Part shown: positions 1 through 11,091 of the stretch, piece after piece
Position numbering within the stretch: the first letter of the stretch is position 1
Layout: the number at the start of each line of letters is the position of its first letter
Assembly (NCBI RefSeq): GCF_041956535.1
Contig: NW_027192198.1
Location: 442,714-506,713 of the forward strand
Source: Calcarisporiella thermophila CBS 279.70
Lineage: Eukaryota > Calcarisporiellomycota
DNA: 64,000 nt
Direction of reading: 5' to 3'
Position numbers and translations under genes: made by a program
Notes under the pieces: model-generated
Databases searched by the model: none
Told to the model about the DNA's origin: nothing
Seen by the model: the letters and a program-made list of their open reading frames with translations, nothing else

Positions 1-1008
1 GCGAATCTTTCCCGCCCAAAGCAATCCCGTGTGATCTCCATTACTTCATCTGCTTTCGGTGTTCTGTGCCAATAGCGGCAATCAAACTGATAAAGGAGAA
101 CAGATCTCATAGTTAAACACCGGAAACATATTGGAAGTTAACGCCCATATTTACCCCATTGGGGCAGCAACCCCTTGCGAAATAGAGGCAAAAGCATGAG
201 CCTGGATCCTTCGATCCTTTCGTTTCGCCAGCATCTGTTGCAACTTTACAGCGTGTCTTTGCCTTTTCTCTATGTATATCAATGCATCGTGTGAGATTAA
301 CAGCGGGATCTAGGAATTGATTCGAGCTAATCGATGAATTCTACCTCGTGTATCTGTGTGTGTCACCCCCAGACCACCGATTGTAATAAATGTTGTAATA
401 AGCCCCCTCGGGTGCAGCAGCTACTGTTCGTACCTGCTCAGTCACCTGTTTCCTTGCCCGTTTCATTATTAGTTTTTAAGGGTGAAATAGAAGGTAGATC
501 GGCTTCGAGAAGATGCTTGATGGCACTATTTGAGAGAATACAAATTGTATTTTCAAGATTTATGACTTGAGCAGTCATTAATTTCAGATCTTTCAGAGTG
601 TCCATTGGAGTATCTTTGTGATTCAGAGAGAGGTTAAAAAAATAGACCTTCATTGAAGCCAAAATCGGGCCGCCAAGGATATATATACCACCAATTCACA
701 CTTACAAAATATATTCGAACAAGAAGTGCTTATGATTTTCTACTTTTTTCGAAAAAAATCGCACAATTTGAAATATTGCACCTGCTACATTAACCGGTTG
801 TGACTTGATTTTTAGGGTGCCGAGCGGTATTGCGGCAAAATTCGGTCAAGTATCCAAAATCCGAGTGAATTTTTTTAATTTTTCCTCGCCAAGCACCCGA
901 GCCAAGCTCCAATTTGAGGATATATATACTTGTGAAAGCGCATTAATTCAAAAGATTTTCATTCCACTCATATACTACAACTTCATTACCTAAAGTATTA
1001 ACTTAACA
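1..1008. other. Intergenic / upstream region
   Basis: I see no convincing coding sequence here; the short open frames lack family features. The stretch probably holds the promoter of the gene starting at 1009. It contains two copies of a GGATATATATA box (about 678 and 919) and a pyrimidine- and T-rich stretch at 745-890. Confidence 0.6.
921..928 (+). promoter_or_regulatory. Probable TATA box of the 1009 gene
   Basis: TATATATA lies 80-90 bp before the ATG at 1009 and is preceded by GAGGA. An almost identical box sits at 680-687. The assignment rests only on sequence and spacing. Confidence 0.4.
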
Positions 1009-2295
1009 ATGGCTTTTCGCTCCTCTTCTCTTCGTCTCTTTATGAGCCCTCTCTCATACAACCAGATTAGTTCGGCCCGTGCGGCACTACGGTCTCAAAA
1101 TCCCAGCATTTTGTATCTGCGTAGTAGTTTAGCAACATCTCACAAATCTGGACCGTCGCTTCAGAGCCGTTTATTCAACTCATCATCCTCCTTCTCTGCT
1201 CTCCCGGTTCCTAAATCCGCCACAATATCTTCGCTCTGCCGCAATCAAATCCGCACGTTCCACCGCGATGCACGAGAATATTACAAGGACGAATGGGACA
1301 AGGCCTGGCATCACTGGCATAAGAGATACAGCAAGCAATTTGGAAAAGATTCTGCGAAATGGGAGTCCGCAGACATGCCTCCCTATCCTCCACACTACCT
1401 TTACTATCGCGGATGGCGTCCATTTTACGGCTATCACCGGTGGGGCTACTACTGCCATCCCCGCCACAGAATCGCCAAGCTTCTGCTATTTGTTGGAGTC
1501 CCCATCGCCTATTTTGCTAGCGGTTCTAGTGCAGCAATGACTGTAGCCGCCGGAGGAGTAGCTTTGGCATTGATTCCTTCGCTATTTTCAGCCGCCAGCT
1601 TCGTGGTATTCACAGCGTTTGGTATCATGTTTGTTACTGCTGTGGGGGGAGGATTCGTATTCGGCGTCCCGATGATGGAAATGAAATATCGATTGGAGGA
1701 ACTAATCGATGACGGCTTTGATTCAGAGAAATGGACCATCCACAAGTCGGCGAAAGACTTGCCAAATGAAATGGAGCGATGGAGAGTGAAGTGGTTCGAC
1801 AGACACGAGAGCAAATGGGAGAGTTTAATCACCAGCGGTGAAGTCGAAATGAAAGGAGAGAAAAAGCAGGTGCGATTTTCCTGCGATAGAAAGGGTGACA
1901 ATATAATGCAAGAAAAATATCTCCGAGTGGCTGCAGCAGTAGAGGAGGAGTTGGCGAAGCGTGAGGCATTGGGGGATATGTATCCCGACAAGGTCTACCT
2001 CAGAAGCAACGATGCGTGGATGTTCCACACAGTTTTTCCAATAAAACGATCGCTAGCCAAAAGCGTCCGTGCGGAAAAAGCACAGTCGGCGACCCAAAGT
2101 GGCTCGAGTGTAATAGTGGCTCAGAATCCACAACTTCTCCCCAGCTCTAACCCTAATCCCGCGCCAGTTCCCCAAATTCAAGCACAGCACACAGAAGTCC
2201 AACCCTCTCTGCAGCCTCAACTAGCTGTGCAGTCGCAAGGAATCCAACCAAATACTCAATCTCAACCCGGTTTCCCACCACAAACTTATCAGTAA
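1009..2295 (+). CDS. Predicted mitochondrial multi-pass membrane protein, unknown function
   Basis: A single open frame of 428 residues without an intron. Residues 1-80 are rich in Ser, Arg and Leu with almost no acidic residues, like a mitochondrial presequence. A Trp/Tyr/His-rich segment follows (about 90-150, including WHHWHKRYSKQF). Residues 157-222 hold two or three hydrophobic segments rich in Gly and Ala. Residues 225-345 form a charged soluble region, and the tail (about 355-428) is rich in Pro and Gln. I do not recognise the family. An inner-membrane location is inferred from the presequence and the helices. The ATG lies about 88 bp after a TATA box. Confidence 0.8.
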   Translation: MAFRSSSLRLFMSPLSYNQISSARAALRSQNPSILYLRSSLATSHKSGPSLQSRLFNSSSSFSALPVPKSATISSLCRNQIRTFHRDAREYYKDEWDKAWHHWHKRYSKQFGKDSAKWESADMPPYPPHYLYYRGWRPFYGYHRWGYYCHPRHRIAKLLLFVGVPIAYFASGSSAAMTVAAGGVALALIPSLFSAASFVVFTAFGIMFVTAVGGGFVFGVPMMEMKYRLEELIDDGFDSEKWTIHKSAKDLPNEMERWRVKWFDRHESKWESLITSGEVEMKGEKKQVRFSCDRKGDNIMQEKYLRVAAAVEEELAKREALGDMYPDKVYLRSNDAWMFHTVFPIKRSLAKSVRAEKAQSATQSGSSVIVAQNPQLLPSSNPNPAPVPQIQAQHTEVQPSLQPQLAVQSQGIQPNTQSQPGFPPQTYQ

Positions 2296-3452
2296 TAACA
2301 TCATATTCCTTTCTTTCTCCCCTAGTCATTATCATTATACAAATTGAAAATAAAAATGAAATATAATATAATAGTTATCTTCGCTAATACATTTTTATTA
2401 TTTTCAAATTACCTCAGGACCTGCAGAGCTAATAGGTTAAGGAAAAAACGCCATTTATTAACTATATGATTGATATCTAAAATTTTGAACCAGGAATTTT
2501 TTACAGATAAATCTTTCAACACATTCTATTTCCTTAGTTTGTCGAGAGTAAAAGCAGCAAATAGCTTTTCTAGAAATTGGATGTCAATTTTTCACATATA
2601 TAGTGTACTGTAAACTTCTACTTTAATCCTAGAGCGCCTTCATTAAACATCGCCAAGCAACCTTTATTGGGAATGTTTGTGGAAATCATTAATATACTAA
2701 ATCCATAAATAATCCAGCTTCGTGGCCTACTTGTGTATTGTAAAACAGCATTTAAGGATTAGATGTCTATGAACTTACCTGCTCTAACCACTTCCTTTCC
2801 TTGGGGTGCACATACATGACTTAATTGTATACCAGAGTTTGGCTGAGGTAGAGGAGGTCTTAGTGCACAGAATGTTGGCGAAACTAGGTATAATGCTGAA
2901 AATCGACTAAGCTTGGCTTTTACCGGAAAGCAAAGGTGTTTATTATTAGTAAAAGGTGCAGGCGTTTGAGCGCTTGGAATGATGATCGGAAAAACAATAA
3001 AACACATGCGAAAATGTGCCGACTAGATGTTAACAATACTTTTACTCTATCTAAAAATAATCCAAACCTAAACATAGGCTTATAAGAATGTTATAAAGCC
3101 TGTTCATCGGTATTTATTTATCTGCATAAAAATTATCCGGCAAACGAAAACTCCCTCCCCAAATAAAGAATTTTGCCAAGAACCGCTGCGTGATTGTGAA
3201 AAGGAGCCTACCGGACTATGTCTGAAGGTAACGCAGGAGTCTCATTACGTCTTTGCCTTACCGTATTTTACTTGCTTTTTCTTGCTTAGTTGTTATTTTT
3301 TAACTATAAAATCTTTTTGCGGGGTTGAGACTGTTGAATTCCCTTTCGCCGCATCCAAAAATAACCTACCGTGAAGTCTTTAAAAACCAGGTGATTTCTA
3401 ATAATTACGCTCTTAACTCGTTTTCCCTAATACATTTTTGACTTAGACAACC
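2296..3452. other. Intergenic, AT-rich
   Basis: I found no gene. The 3' end of the preceding gene is followed by A/T-rich sequence with poly(A)-signal-like AATAAA variants (about 2346). A TATAAAAT box at 3305-3312, about 145 bp before the next ATG, may serve the secreted-protein gene. Confidence 0.5.
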
Positions 3453-4100
3453 ATGCGAGTTCTTCTTGCCCTTACCGCCCTTCTTGCTTTTGTTGCCGCT
3501 GCACCAACAGAACCGCAATCCAGCGGTCAAGTCGCTGCTGTAAACAGCGAAACCGATTTTTGCTTCTTTTTGCCCCCCGAGGCAGGAGGTGATATTGCAA
3601 CGGTAGGCCAGGGACATTGCAGTTTTCACAAAGATAATAAGCTTATTAGGATTTCCTGCTGCATAGCATGAGGATGATGCGATTGCGTTCTGCACCAAGG
3701 ATCTTGCTGACGCACCCAACGCTCGTGTATTCCCTGACGGCTTCATTCAATCGGCTCATTTTGTGAAGACGGAAGGGCATGTTCAGGTCACAGGCACAAT
3801 AGATATCAGTAAATACCAACTCTCTGGTAACGATGAGGGAGGCCAGTACGATATCAAGGCTCCTGTTGGCGCATCATGTGCCGGATATGATGACTTTGTA
3901 AATCTGGTAGAGCCCAAGGTAAGTTCGTTACGCTCAAAGAAATAAATATTCCCCAGAGTAACCTAGTTTGCCATCGAATAAAATAGAACGGAGTCTATTG
4001 CATCCGCTGTTGTAATGACGGAGAGTGCGATGTTTCGCGCTCAACGCAAGGATGCGAGGCCATCGTTCCTGGAGACTATTCAGGCCCAACTGGTAACTAG
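3453..4100 (+). CDS. Small secreted Cys-rich protein
   Basis: Three exons (3453-3602, 3667-3918, 3987-4100) encode 171 residues. Residues 1-17 are a clear signal peptide ending VAAA before PTEP. The mature protein has FCFFLPPEAGGDIA, then DDAIAFCT, GFIQSAHFV, YDIKAPVGASCAGYDDFVN and a Cys-rich end (YCIRCCNDGECDV, then GC). From memory this matches a fungal family of small secreted proteins frequent in Mucoromycota, some labelled 'macrofage activating glycoprotein'; its biochemical role is unknown. About nine Cys in the mature part suggest disulfides. Both introns are GT-AG and keep the phase. Confidence 0.85.
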
Positions 4101-4635
4101 CGCGTCAAGCTCTAATACATTGTTACCTTTGAACGTTTACTCTAATTTACATGTGTTTCATAAACTCTGACTTAAATCGCTTGGTTAGTTTTATAATAAT
4201 ATTCCTTTTCTACTAAGCTAGTTTGTACCGGCTAAAATACCGCTTTTAAGTTTAAAATTCAATGAATTCTGTGTCTATGCCAAGCATTGACATTGTTTTT
4301 GGTTGAAATTTGTGAAATCATATAATTAAGCAGTATCTATATTAGGCATCTGACAATTTAAAAAGGGAAACCGATCATTAGAGGGGTAGCGAATATTGCC
4401 CGTCATTAGAGGGAAATCATTTTGAGCCAAACGGATATGAATCAATTGCAAATCTTAAATAATTGCGTGTGGCACTCTAATTTGCAATGGGTGAGGGCAA
4501 TTTTGTAAGGATATAAGAGCGATAAAAATTAAAAGGATATATTGGATTTCACCAAATTTGAAAATAAAAAGGTAGTTGGCTTTCTATATGATTAGTGAAA
4601 AGGAGAAAAAAATGGAGGCGGAATGAATCATGTCT
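4101..4635. other. Intergenic between convergent genes
   Basis: AT-rich 3' flanking sequence shared by the secreted-protein gene and the NADH dehydrogenase gene. I see no coding frame or repeat. Confidence 0.5.
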
Positions 4636-6601
4636 TTACGCACGAGAAATATCTCGGCCAAAGAATTGACGTTTAACCGCCCAGTCAAAAAGCACGAGGG
4701 CACGATTACGTGCTGAGAATACCATCGAAAGATAGGCAGAACGCCAGAAGAGATAGGTAGCTAATTGGCATTAAAAAGGAAACATTAGTATCGGAGCATA
4801 GAGTGCTACACAATTTAAATATCAATACCAGTTCCTCCCGACGCAAGGTTTCCATTTCCAAATCTTAAGTCGGCGATGGCCTTATCCGATCCGATATAGG
4901 CAAGCGAGCCCTGGTGTGAATAATGGAATGGTCTGATACGTTTAACGCGTTTAAGCGCTTTACGCTTTTGCTCCTTTTCCTCGCCCTCCGGCATTGCTTC
5001 AATCTCTTGAAGCCTTTGTTCCAATTGTTGCTTCTTCGCCATCATGTTGAAAACGTAGGCGAGATAAAGGCCTTGCTGACTGGCTACCTGAGCGGTTGGT
5101 GCATATTTACTATGTAGAGAATAGCGTCAGAATGGGGGAGAAAAATCTAGCCATGTACATGTATCATTACCTTGCTGTGCAGTCGCCCAGGGCATAGATA
5201 TTTTCCGCACCCACCATTCTCAAATAATCGTCCACCATGACCCCGCGTCTCTCTTTTTGTGTTGCCGGGAATTTGGCGATTAGATTTTTTACAACAGGCC
5301 GTGCAACATTGCCCGCTGCCCACACAAGCAGTCCATAGTTGATGCTTTTCAGTTCCTTGTTAGGGTCTTGCACAACCACCTCTTTATCTCGGACTTCTTT
5401 CACCATATGTTTCGTCAAGATCTCAATGTTTTGTTCTTTGAAGCGCGATTCGGTGTATTCAATAAGTTGCTTGGAGAAGGCGGGAAGCACATTGGGAAGA
5501 GCTTCTATCAAGGTGATTTTGAGCTTATTGGCAATTTCTAATGAAATAAAAACATGAGAAATGTCGTTGCGATTGTAATCACACTAGGACCGTTATTTGT
5601 ATCATACCAGGATACCACTTCGACAAGTCTTCCTTTAAGAAGTCGTGCAGTTCTGCAGCATATTCGACTCCAGTTGGCCCACCTCCAACTACCACCATGT
5701 GCAATAATCGCTCGATTTCTTCTTCAGGCTGCCCGGCGAAAGCCGCAGTCTCGATACAGTCCATCACCTTCGTACGAATTCGCTGCGCATCATTGATTTC
5801 TTTAAGGAAACATGAGTACTCGCGCACTCCAGGAATTCCGAACGTCTGGGTTTCAGCGCCCACAGCAAGTACAAGGTAATCGTAAGGAATAGTGGTACGG
5901 CTAATTTCACCCTTGATCTCACTTGTATCTAGTTATTGACATGTACCAAGTTATCCTTCCTTTCACAAAGGGAAAATACTTTGTTGCTCTTACCTTCAAT
6001 CTGAATGGTCTGGTTGAATGGATCAATATCTGTGCACTCGGACTCGAAAAATTTCACCTCTCGTTTCTTGTATCGAGTAATATAGCGGATAGGCTCCATA
6101 ATAGATCTGTTTTCGATCGTACCAACAGTACAACTGGGAAGCAGTGGCGTAAAGAGGAAATAATTTCGTGGGGAAACAACTATAATGTTGAAATTTTCGT
6201 TGTCAATCGATTTAAGGAATGAGGTTGCACCCCATCCTGTTCCTAAGACAACGACAGTGGGAATATTCTTTTCGGTGTCAAAGGGCATTTGGGTAGGGGG
6301 GTGACGGTATTTGTAAAAATCTAGCAATCAAAGAGAGAAAAATCAGAATTGGGCTCAGTTTTGAACAAGAAATATCTGATAACTATAATAATGGACAAAA
6401 CTCACTATAGATTAGGTATGCTGTTCCTGTGCCAAAGCCAGTGTAAAAAATTCTTCGGGTCGTCCTCCAGAATGAACGCGGCCTTGGTGGAGGAACATGG
6501 TCTGTAGCGGTGGTTGCCATCCTTCGTTGAATGAGGGCTGAGGCTTGCATTCGCGAGGCACACGCCCCTAGTACTCTAGGCTGGCCGAATGTCCATCGCA
6601 C
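4636..6601 (-). CDS. NDE1/NDI1-like: Type II (alternative, rotenone-insensitive) NADH dehydrogenase
   Basis: Six exons on the minus strand (6406-6601, 5994-6320, 5608-5928, 5171-5537, 4829-5109, 4636-4760) give 538 residues. The enzyme is a single-subunit flavoprotein that passes electrons from NADH to ubiquinone without pumping protons. The Arg-rich N terminus ([20 protein letters not shown]) looks like a mitochondrial presequence, followed by a short hydrophobic stretch. The FAD-binding motif is [13 protein letters not shown], the NADH-binding motif is [16 protein letters not shown], and the second FAD contact is NIYALGDC. The C terminus [10 protein letters not shown] with GRDIS matches the membrane-anchoring end of the family. 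I see no EF-hand insert. Whether the active site faces the matrix or the intermembrane space cannot be told from sequence. Confidence 0.95.
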
Positions 6602-7994
6602 ACCTAGCCAATGGAGAGGAAATTATATAAGTACGTAGAATTGACTTTTTCTCATTGACCAAAGAGATGCAATACCTTTAAGTGCATGCATTGCTTGCAT
6701 TGTTCTCTTAATTTTTGATTAGTGTGAAGAGAACTAATTTCCTAGGTTTTGTTTTAGGTTAAGATATTTCGATAAGAGAACCTACGGAGATTTTTCTGCG
6801 GAATGTGAAAAGTGACGTTTTCTAATAGCGCAGCGTCCACCAAACTGATTTAAGCGAAGTCAAAGATTACGTGTATTTCGGTAAAACTAACTATAATAAA
6901 AGAGGCTGTATTGAGGTTTAGCTCACTCTGTTGATACGACAGTGTAAAAATACCCACTATGAAAAATTTATCGTGCTTGAAAGGTAACTATAACGCTAAG
7001 TTTACTGGTAAATAACACTCTACGAACTGATAAGAGACCTGGCATTTTATTGGCGATTGCATTATGGATTATGGATTTTTATTTGTTCACAATCCCAAAT
7101 TTCACTTTGCGCAAAAATAAGATAACGATCTTACAGACTGAACTATCTCATCTCATATATGAGACCTAATATAAGATAATTGCTTCCATATACCTTCGTT
7201 TACGAACCTATATTGTTTGGATTACCGGAGCACCATGCCTAATAGCAATCCCTCTACATCCTATACAATTATCAGAATATAGTGAATATTAATGATATTG
7301 TTTTCATAGAACGACATATTTCTATCCAGTGAGAGTATAATTCTATTAATATACAAGAGTTTCTTGGCATTATAACTAATAAATTGCTATAGAGTAGATA
7401 CTACATTAATATGGGTGATAAATTATTCTGAGTCGAATGCTGGTAGGATTTCACACAATGAGATATTTATCACTCGTAAATTCTTCAAAAGCAGCTCTTT
7501 GTTTTGACTTGAAGTGGGTAGTATATCTTCGCTAGAAACCCTATTGTGTGTATTTGAAAATTGATGGTCTAGTGCGTTTATAATCCTGCTACAGCATTGT
7601 GGCATTTCGATGATGAGCACATCAAGGATCTTAACGCATATAATACTTTGCAACTTCCAAGGGACTTGCCTAGATGCTGCCTCATTTTAGCTTGAACCAC
7701 TAATAAAGAAGTTGTTTTTCTTGGCAAGCATTAAAATCCTGAAAGAATGATCTGGCTGATTTTTATGGAAATCCTTGGTTAGCTTGTGCTTGCCACAAGT
7801 TTCCTTAATAAGGAAAACAAGTCTGGTAGAGTTATAAAAACAAGTTTGTTTTCACTCGATAGAAATAGCAATGGCTGGAGTGAGTTGAATTTTCCAAATG
7901 TTTAGCAGTGGCATGGGGCTCTCTCTGCTCCTCTCCGTCTTCGAGTGTTCAATATACTCCTTAGATTTCTCTTTCAACATTGAGAGCATTTACA
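6602..7994. other. Intergenic, AT-rich, divergent promoter region
   Basis: About 1.4 kb between the divergent NADH dehydrogenase and p24 genes. I see no gene. It contains the perfect palindrome TCTCATATATGAGA (7151-7164) and TATAAAAA at 7833-7840, about 155 bp before the p24 ATG. Confidence 0.5.
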
Positions 7995-8982
7995 ATGCTA
8001 CTCCTTATTCTCATTTTTATTACGATACCCTCATTCATTTTACCCATTCATGCTCTTTATTTTTATCTCGACAATGAAAAGTGCTTTTACGAACATCTTA
8101 CGAAAGATGCAGTCATTAAGGGTACTTATTATTCCATTTCACTATTCAAAATATACCCATTTAGGTTCATTCTACAGGCGATTATTTGCTGGAGTTGTGG
8201 TCGAATATACAAAGCAAATTTGTACAGAGCCCGGAAATGAGCCTGAGTATTGTTGTTGAAGTAGCGCCTTCATTCTAACTGATTTGAAGAATCATTATTT
8301 AACGTGCCATACATACAGGCAACCAGAGATAATCACCGCTTATTAGGACTTCGCGCAAAATCCAGCGGAAAGTTTAAATTCACGACCGCCGAAACAGGTA
8401 AACTACATTTATGTCCCCCAAAGAACCTTGGAGCTGATGCGTTTTTGAGTTTGTATAGGAGAGTATTCCATTTGCTTTTCAACAAACAAAACGGTCTCAA
8501 ATAGTGATCCTGTGGTAAGTAATCCAGCAAACCAGACACTAACTAATACAAGTAATCATTTGAGTTTTTTTTTTTCCAGAGGCTACACTTGGAAATTGGA
8601 GCTGTACACGTAGACCACGATGATTCAGATCCCTCCCTTCAAATGAACTGTAATTATTATTTTCCACTCATATGAGTTTAAGCTCAGGATCTTGAACTCC
8701 GGATAAGTTTTCCTATCTCAGGCCCAGGAACTGAACGACCAAATCGATAACATTAGGCGTGAGCAGAGATATCAACGCGTAAGTATATTGATTCTTCCTA
8801 TTATCTCTTCAGTTAGCTAACAAATAAATAAGGAGTTTGAGGCATCATTCTATCAGGTTTCAGAACGGATCAATAGGCGTCTTTTTTGGTGGTCCGTTGT
8901 CCAAATCATTGTCACGATTGGGGCGTGCTATGTACAGTTTCGCGTTTACCACGATATTTTTACTGTGAGAAAAATCATTTAA
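7995..8982 (+). CDS. p24 (EMP24/GP25L/TMED) family cargo receptor
   Basis: Exons 7995-8121, 8178-8260, 8319-8397, 8459-8514, 8580-8649, 8683-8778 and 8833-8982, about 214 residues. p24 proteins cycle between ER and Golgi in COPI/COPII vesicles. The signal peptide (MLLLILIFITIPSFILPIHA) is followed by a GOLD domain starting ALYFYLDNEKCFYEHL, with SSGKFKFTTAETGEYSICF and the paired Cys. A coiled coil ends DQIDNIRREQRYQR, then INRRLFWWSVVQIIV begins the membrane helix; the cytosolic tail is short. The model has one fault: between LELRI (ends 8705) and AQELNDQ (from 8722) the reading frame slips by one base, and no canonical intron repairs it. This may be a non-canonical tiny intron, a base error or a real frameshift. 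Confidence 0.85.
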
Positions 8983-9180
8983 GTATATAGTATTTTAATT
9001 AGGGTGTAATAGTAACTATTCTGGTGCGATTAATCCTTTTAGACATTTCTCTAATTGGGCCGTGATTCAATCTAATTCATTCGTTTTTATCATTCCCTAC
9101 TTGGGTTTGCGAATCATATACCAAATTGCGTTAATTTAAAAAAAAATATCGATAATAGTACATAGAGAAGGGGGTTTAGC

Positions 9181-10485
9181 TCAGTCCACTTCATCCGGTT
9201 TCATGGTAGTTATTCCCTGTACTTCTTCGTCTGGTTTATGCACGGTTGATTGGTCGTCTGGTTTCTGTGAGGTGCTTTGAGTGGAGGTATTCATAGGTTG
9301 TTTATAATCCTCGGGTGTTGGCATCCGCAGATGAGCAGGTGGAAATACTGGTGGAGGTTGACTATAAAGGTTTGGAGGAGAATCAGCATGTGAAGATAGT
9401 TGTATATTTGCAATGGTTTGATCAGGAGGTCTTAGGGGAGGTGATGACTGAGCGGGAGAAGAGTAGCTTGAGCCATAAGTGTGCATTGGTGAATACCCAG
9501 AATCTGTTGGTACATTGGAAGAGTAATATGGAGAGGGCAGATTAGTTGGAGCGGTTTGAGCACAGGGGATAGTATTAGGTCTGCTAGGGCGCTCAGGTAA
9601 GGGCGGTGGTTTAGTGCTGGAAGTTGGTCTCTCAGGTAGAGGAGGTGGCAGAGATGTGGGGCTGCCTTCAGTTGGAGGTCGCACTGGTTCATTCTGGTGC
9701 TGTGGAGTATGCTTCCATTGGTCAAGCATTAAGTTGCAGCCGTTGATGATATCGGATGTCGCCATGTGTCCTGAAAAGGATAGGATTTGTAAATTGTGCG
9801 CTATAATCCGTACTATAAGCATTACAAACCAAAGTACGGCGGGCGTTGCATTCCTGATGCAATCGGCGTGACATCTATCTCTTCTGAAAGCAACCGCCCG
9901 AAACGAGCAATAATTGCCGCTTTTTCTGCATATTCCAAAAGCGAACTCATCTGCAAATGTATAGCATCTCTAAGCGCAACTCTCTTATGATTAGCGAGAT
10001 CTACCTCCATCTCGACGAGCTGTCGCTCGAGTGCTCTCAGTTCCAAGTTAGTTTCCTCTATAGGTTTCTTAGCTGCAGCCACTTTATTAGCGAGTAGCTG
10101 GCGCTTTTCACGTGCCTCATTTAGCGCGATCTCGCGAGTGCGAATGGACTTTAACGTATTCCTGTAATTTTCATAGTGCTCTTTAGGGAGAAATCACGGT
10201 TAAGCATTAGAAAAAAAAGATAAAATTCATAACTAACTTACTAGCAAGATCTCCCTGAATTCCCCCCAGGCGATGAAGTAGAACTGCCCATTTCGATGTT
10301 ATATCCATAATATCATCATCGCCCTCACGCTTTCCCCAACTCGTTAGGCTGGAAGTTTGTGCTTCCTGGAGCTCCGAAAGAGATTTGTAATCGTAAAGGA
10401 TGCCTTTTTCATAATGCAGAACTAGTTTTAAATCATTAGGCGAGAAATTTGTTATATTTGAGAGTAGCCTATTCAATTTATCCAT
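9181..10485 (-). CDS. PIL1: Eisosome BAR-domain protein, PIL1/LSP1 family
   Basis: Three exons (10242-10485, 9830-10180, 9181-9770), 394 residues. Pil1/Lsp1 proteins assemble on PI(4,5)P2-rich plasma membrane furrows (eisosomes). The core of the Pil1 domain is visible: YRNTLKSIRTRE, the helix LELRALERQLVEMEVDL, HLQMSSLLEYAEKAAIIARF and TPIASGMQRPPYFG. A long disordered tail beyond about residue 215 is rich in Pro, Ser and Thr and holds two copies of PPPLPERP, typical SH3-ligand sequences. The N terminus differs from yeast Pil1, so the amphipathic start is less certain. The gene is convergent with p24 (198 bp gap) and divergent from the 11092 gene. Confidence 0.88.
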
Positions 10486-11091
10486 CTTTTCAAGAATTGC
10501 GTTTCAAAAAAATAATTATCTCCACGAGGAAATTTAATTATCGATTTGTCCTCGATATAATATAGGTTAAATAAAGTTAAATAAATTAACATCTTTTCTT
10601 TAAGTGAGTCGTCCGTTTTTACTGTCAATTTGTAACCAAAAAATAAATAGCCCTGTAAAAATATGGAGCATTTCTCAGTGAATGTAATGGGTAATATATT
10701 TTAGCCCATTAGAGATTTATGGGCGAAATTAAAAATGGTATCATTCATTTCTCATATCTCATTAGAATCAAACTATTAACTTTGAAATTTAGATGGGCAA
10801 CTAGTGTCTGATGCTATTGATCGCTCTTTGATATTGCGATGTTCGACTCTGTTAGATTAGCATTACTTCATGGTAAGCGATCATGTTCGCACTATGATAA
10901 CGATTTTTTTGCTTGAAATAATTGATTGACTGTGCAATCGGGCGTACTTTTCTATTGGGCCATCCCCAAACGGTTCTTTCTCCGCCACCACACAAGAGAA
11001 AATCATTCAAGGCGTTTATACATACCTCGCGCATCTCGTGTTTTGATTCCTCCACTTATACCATACCGATTAGCATTGGATACGACCAAAA
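10486..11091. other. Intergenic, divergent promoter region
   Basis: About 0.6 kb of AT-rich sequence between PIL1 (-) and the four-helix protein gene (+). No gene or strong repeat is seen. Confidence 0.5.

Noticed and set aside
334-662. Overlapping short open frames on both strands
   Set aside because: No ATG context, homology or splice pattern supports either.
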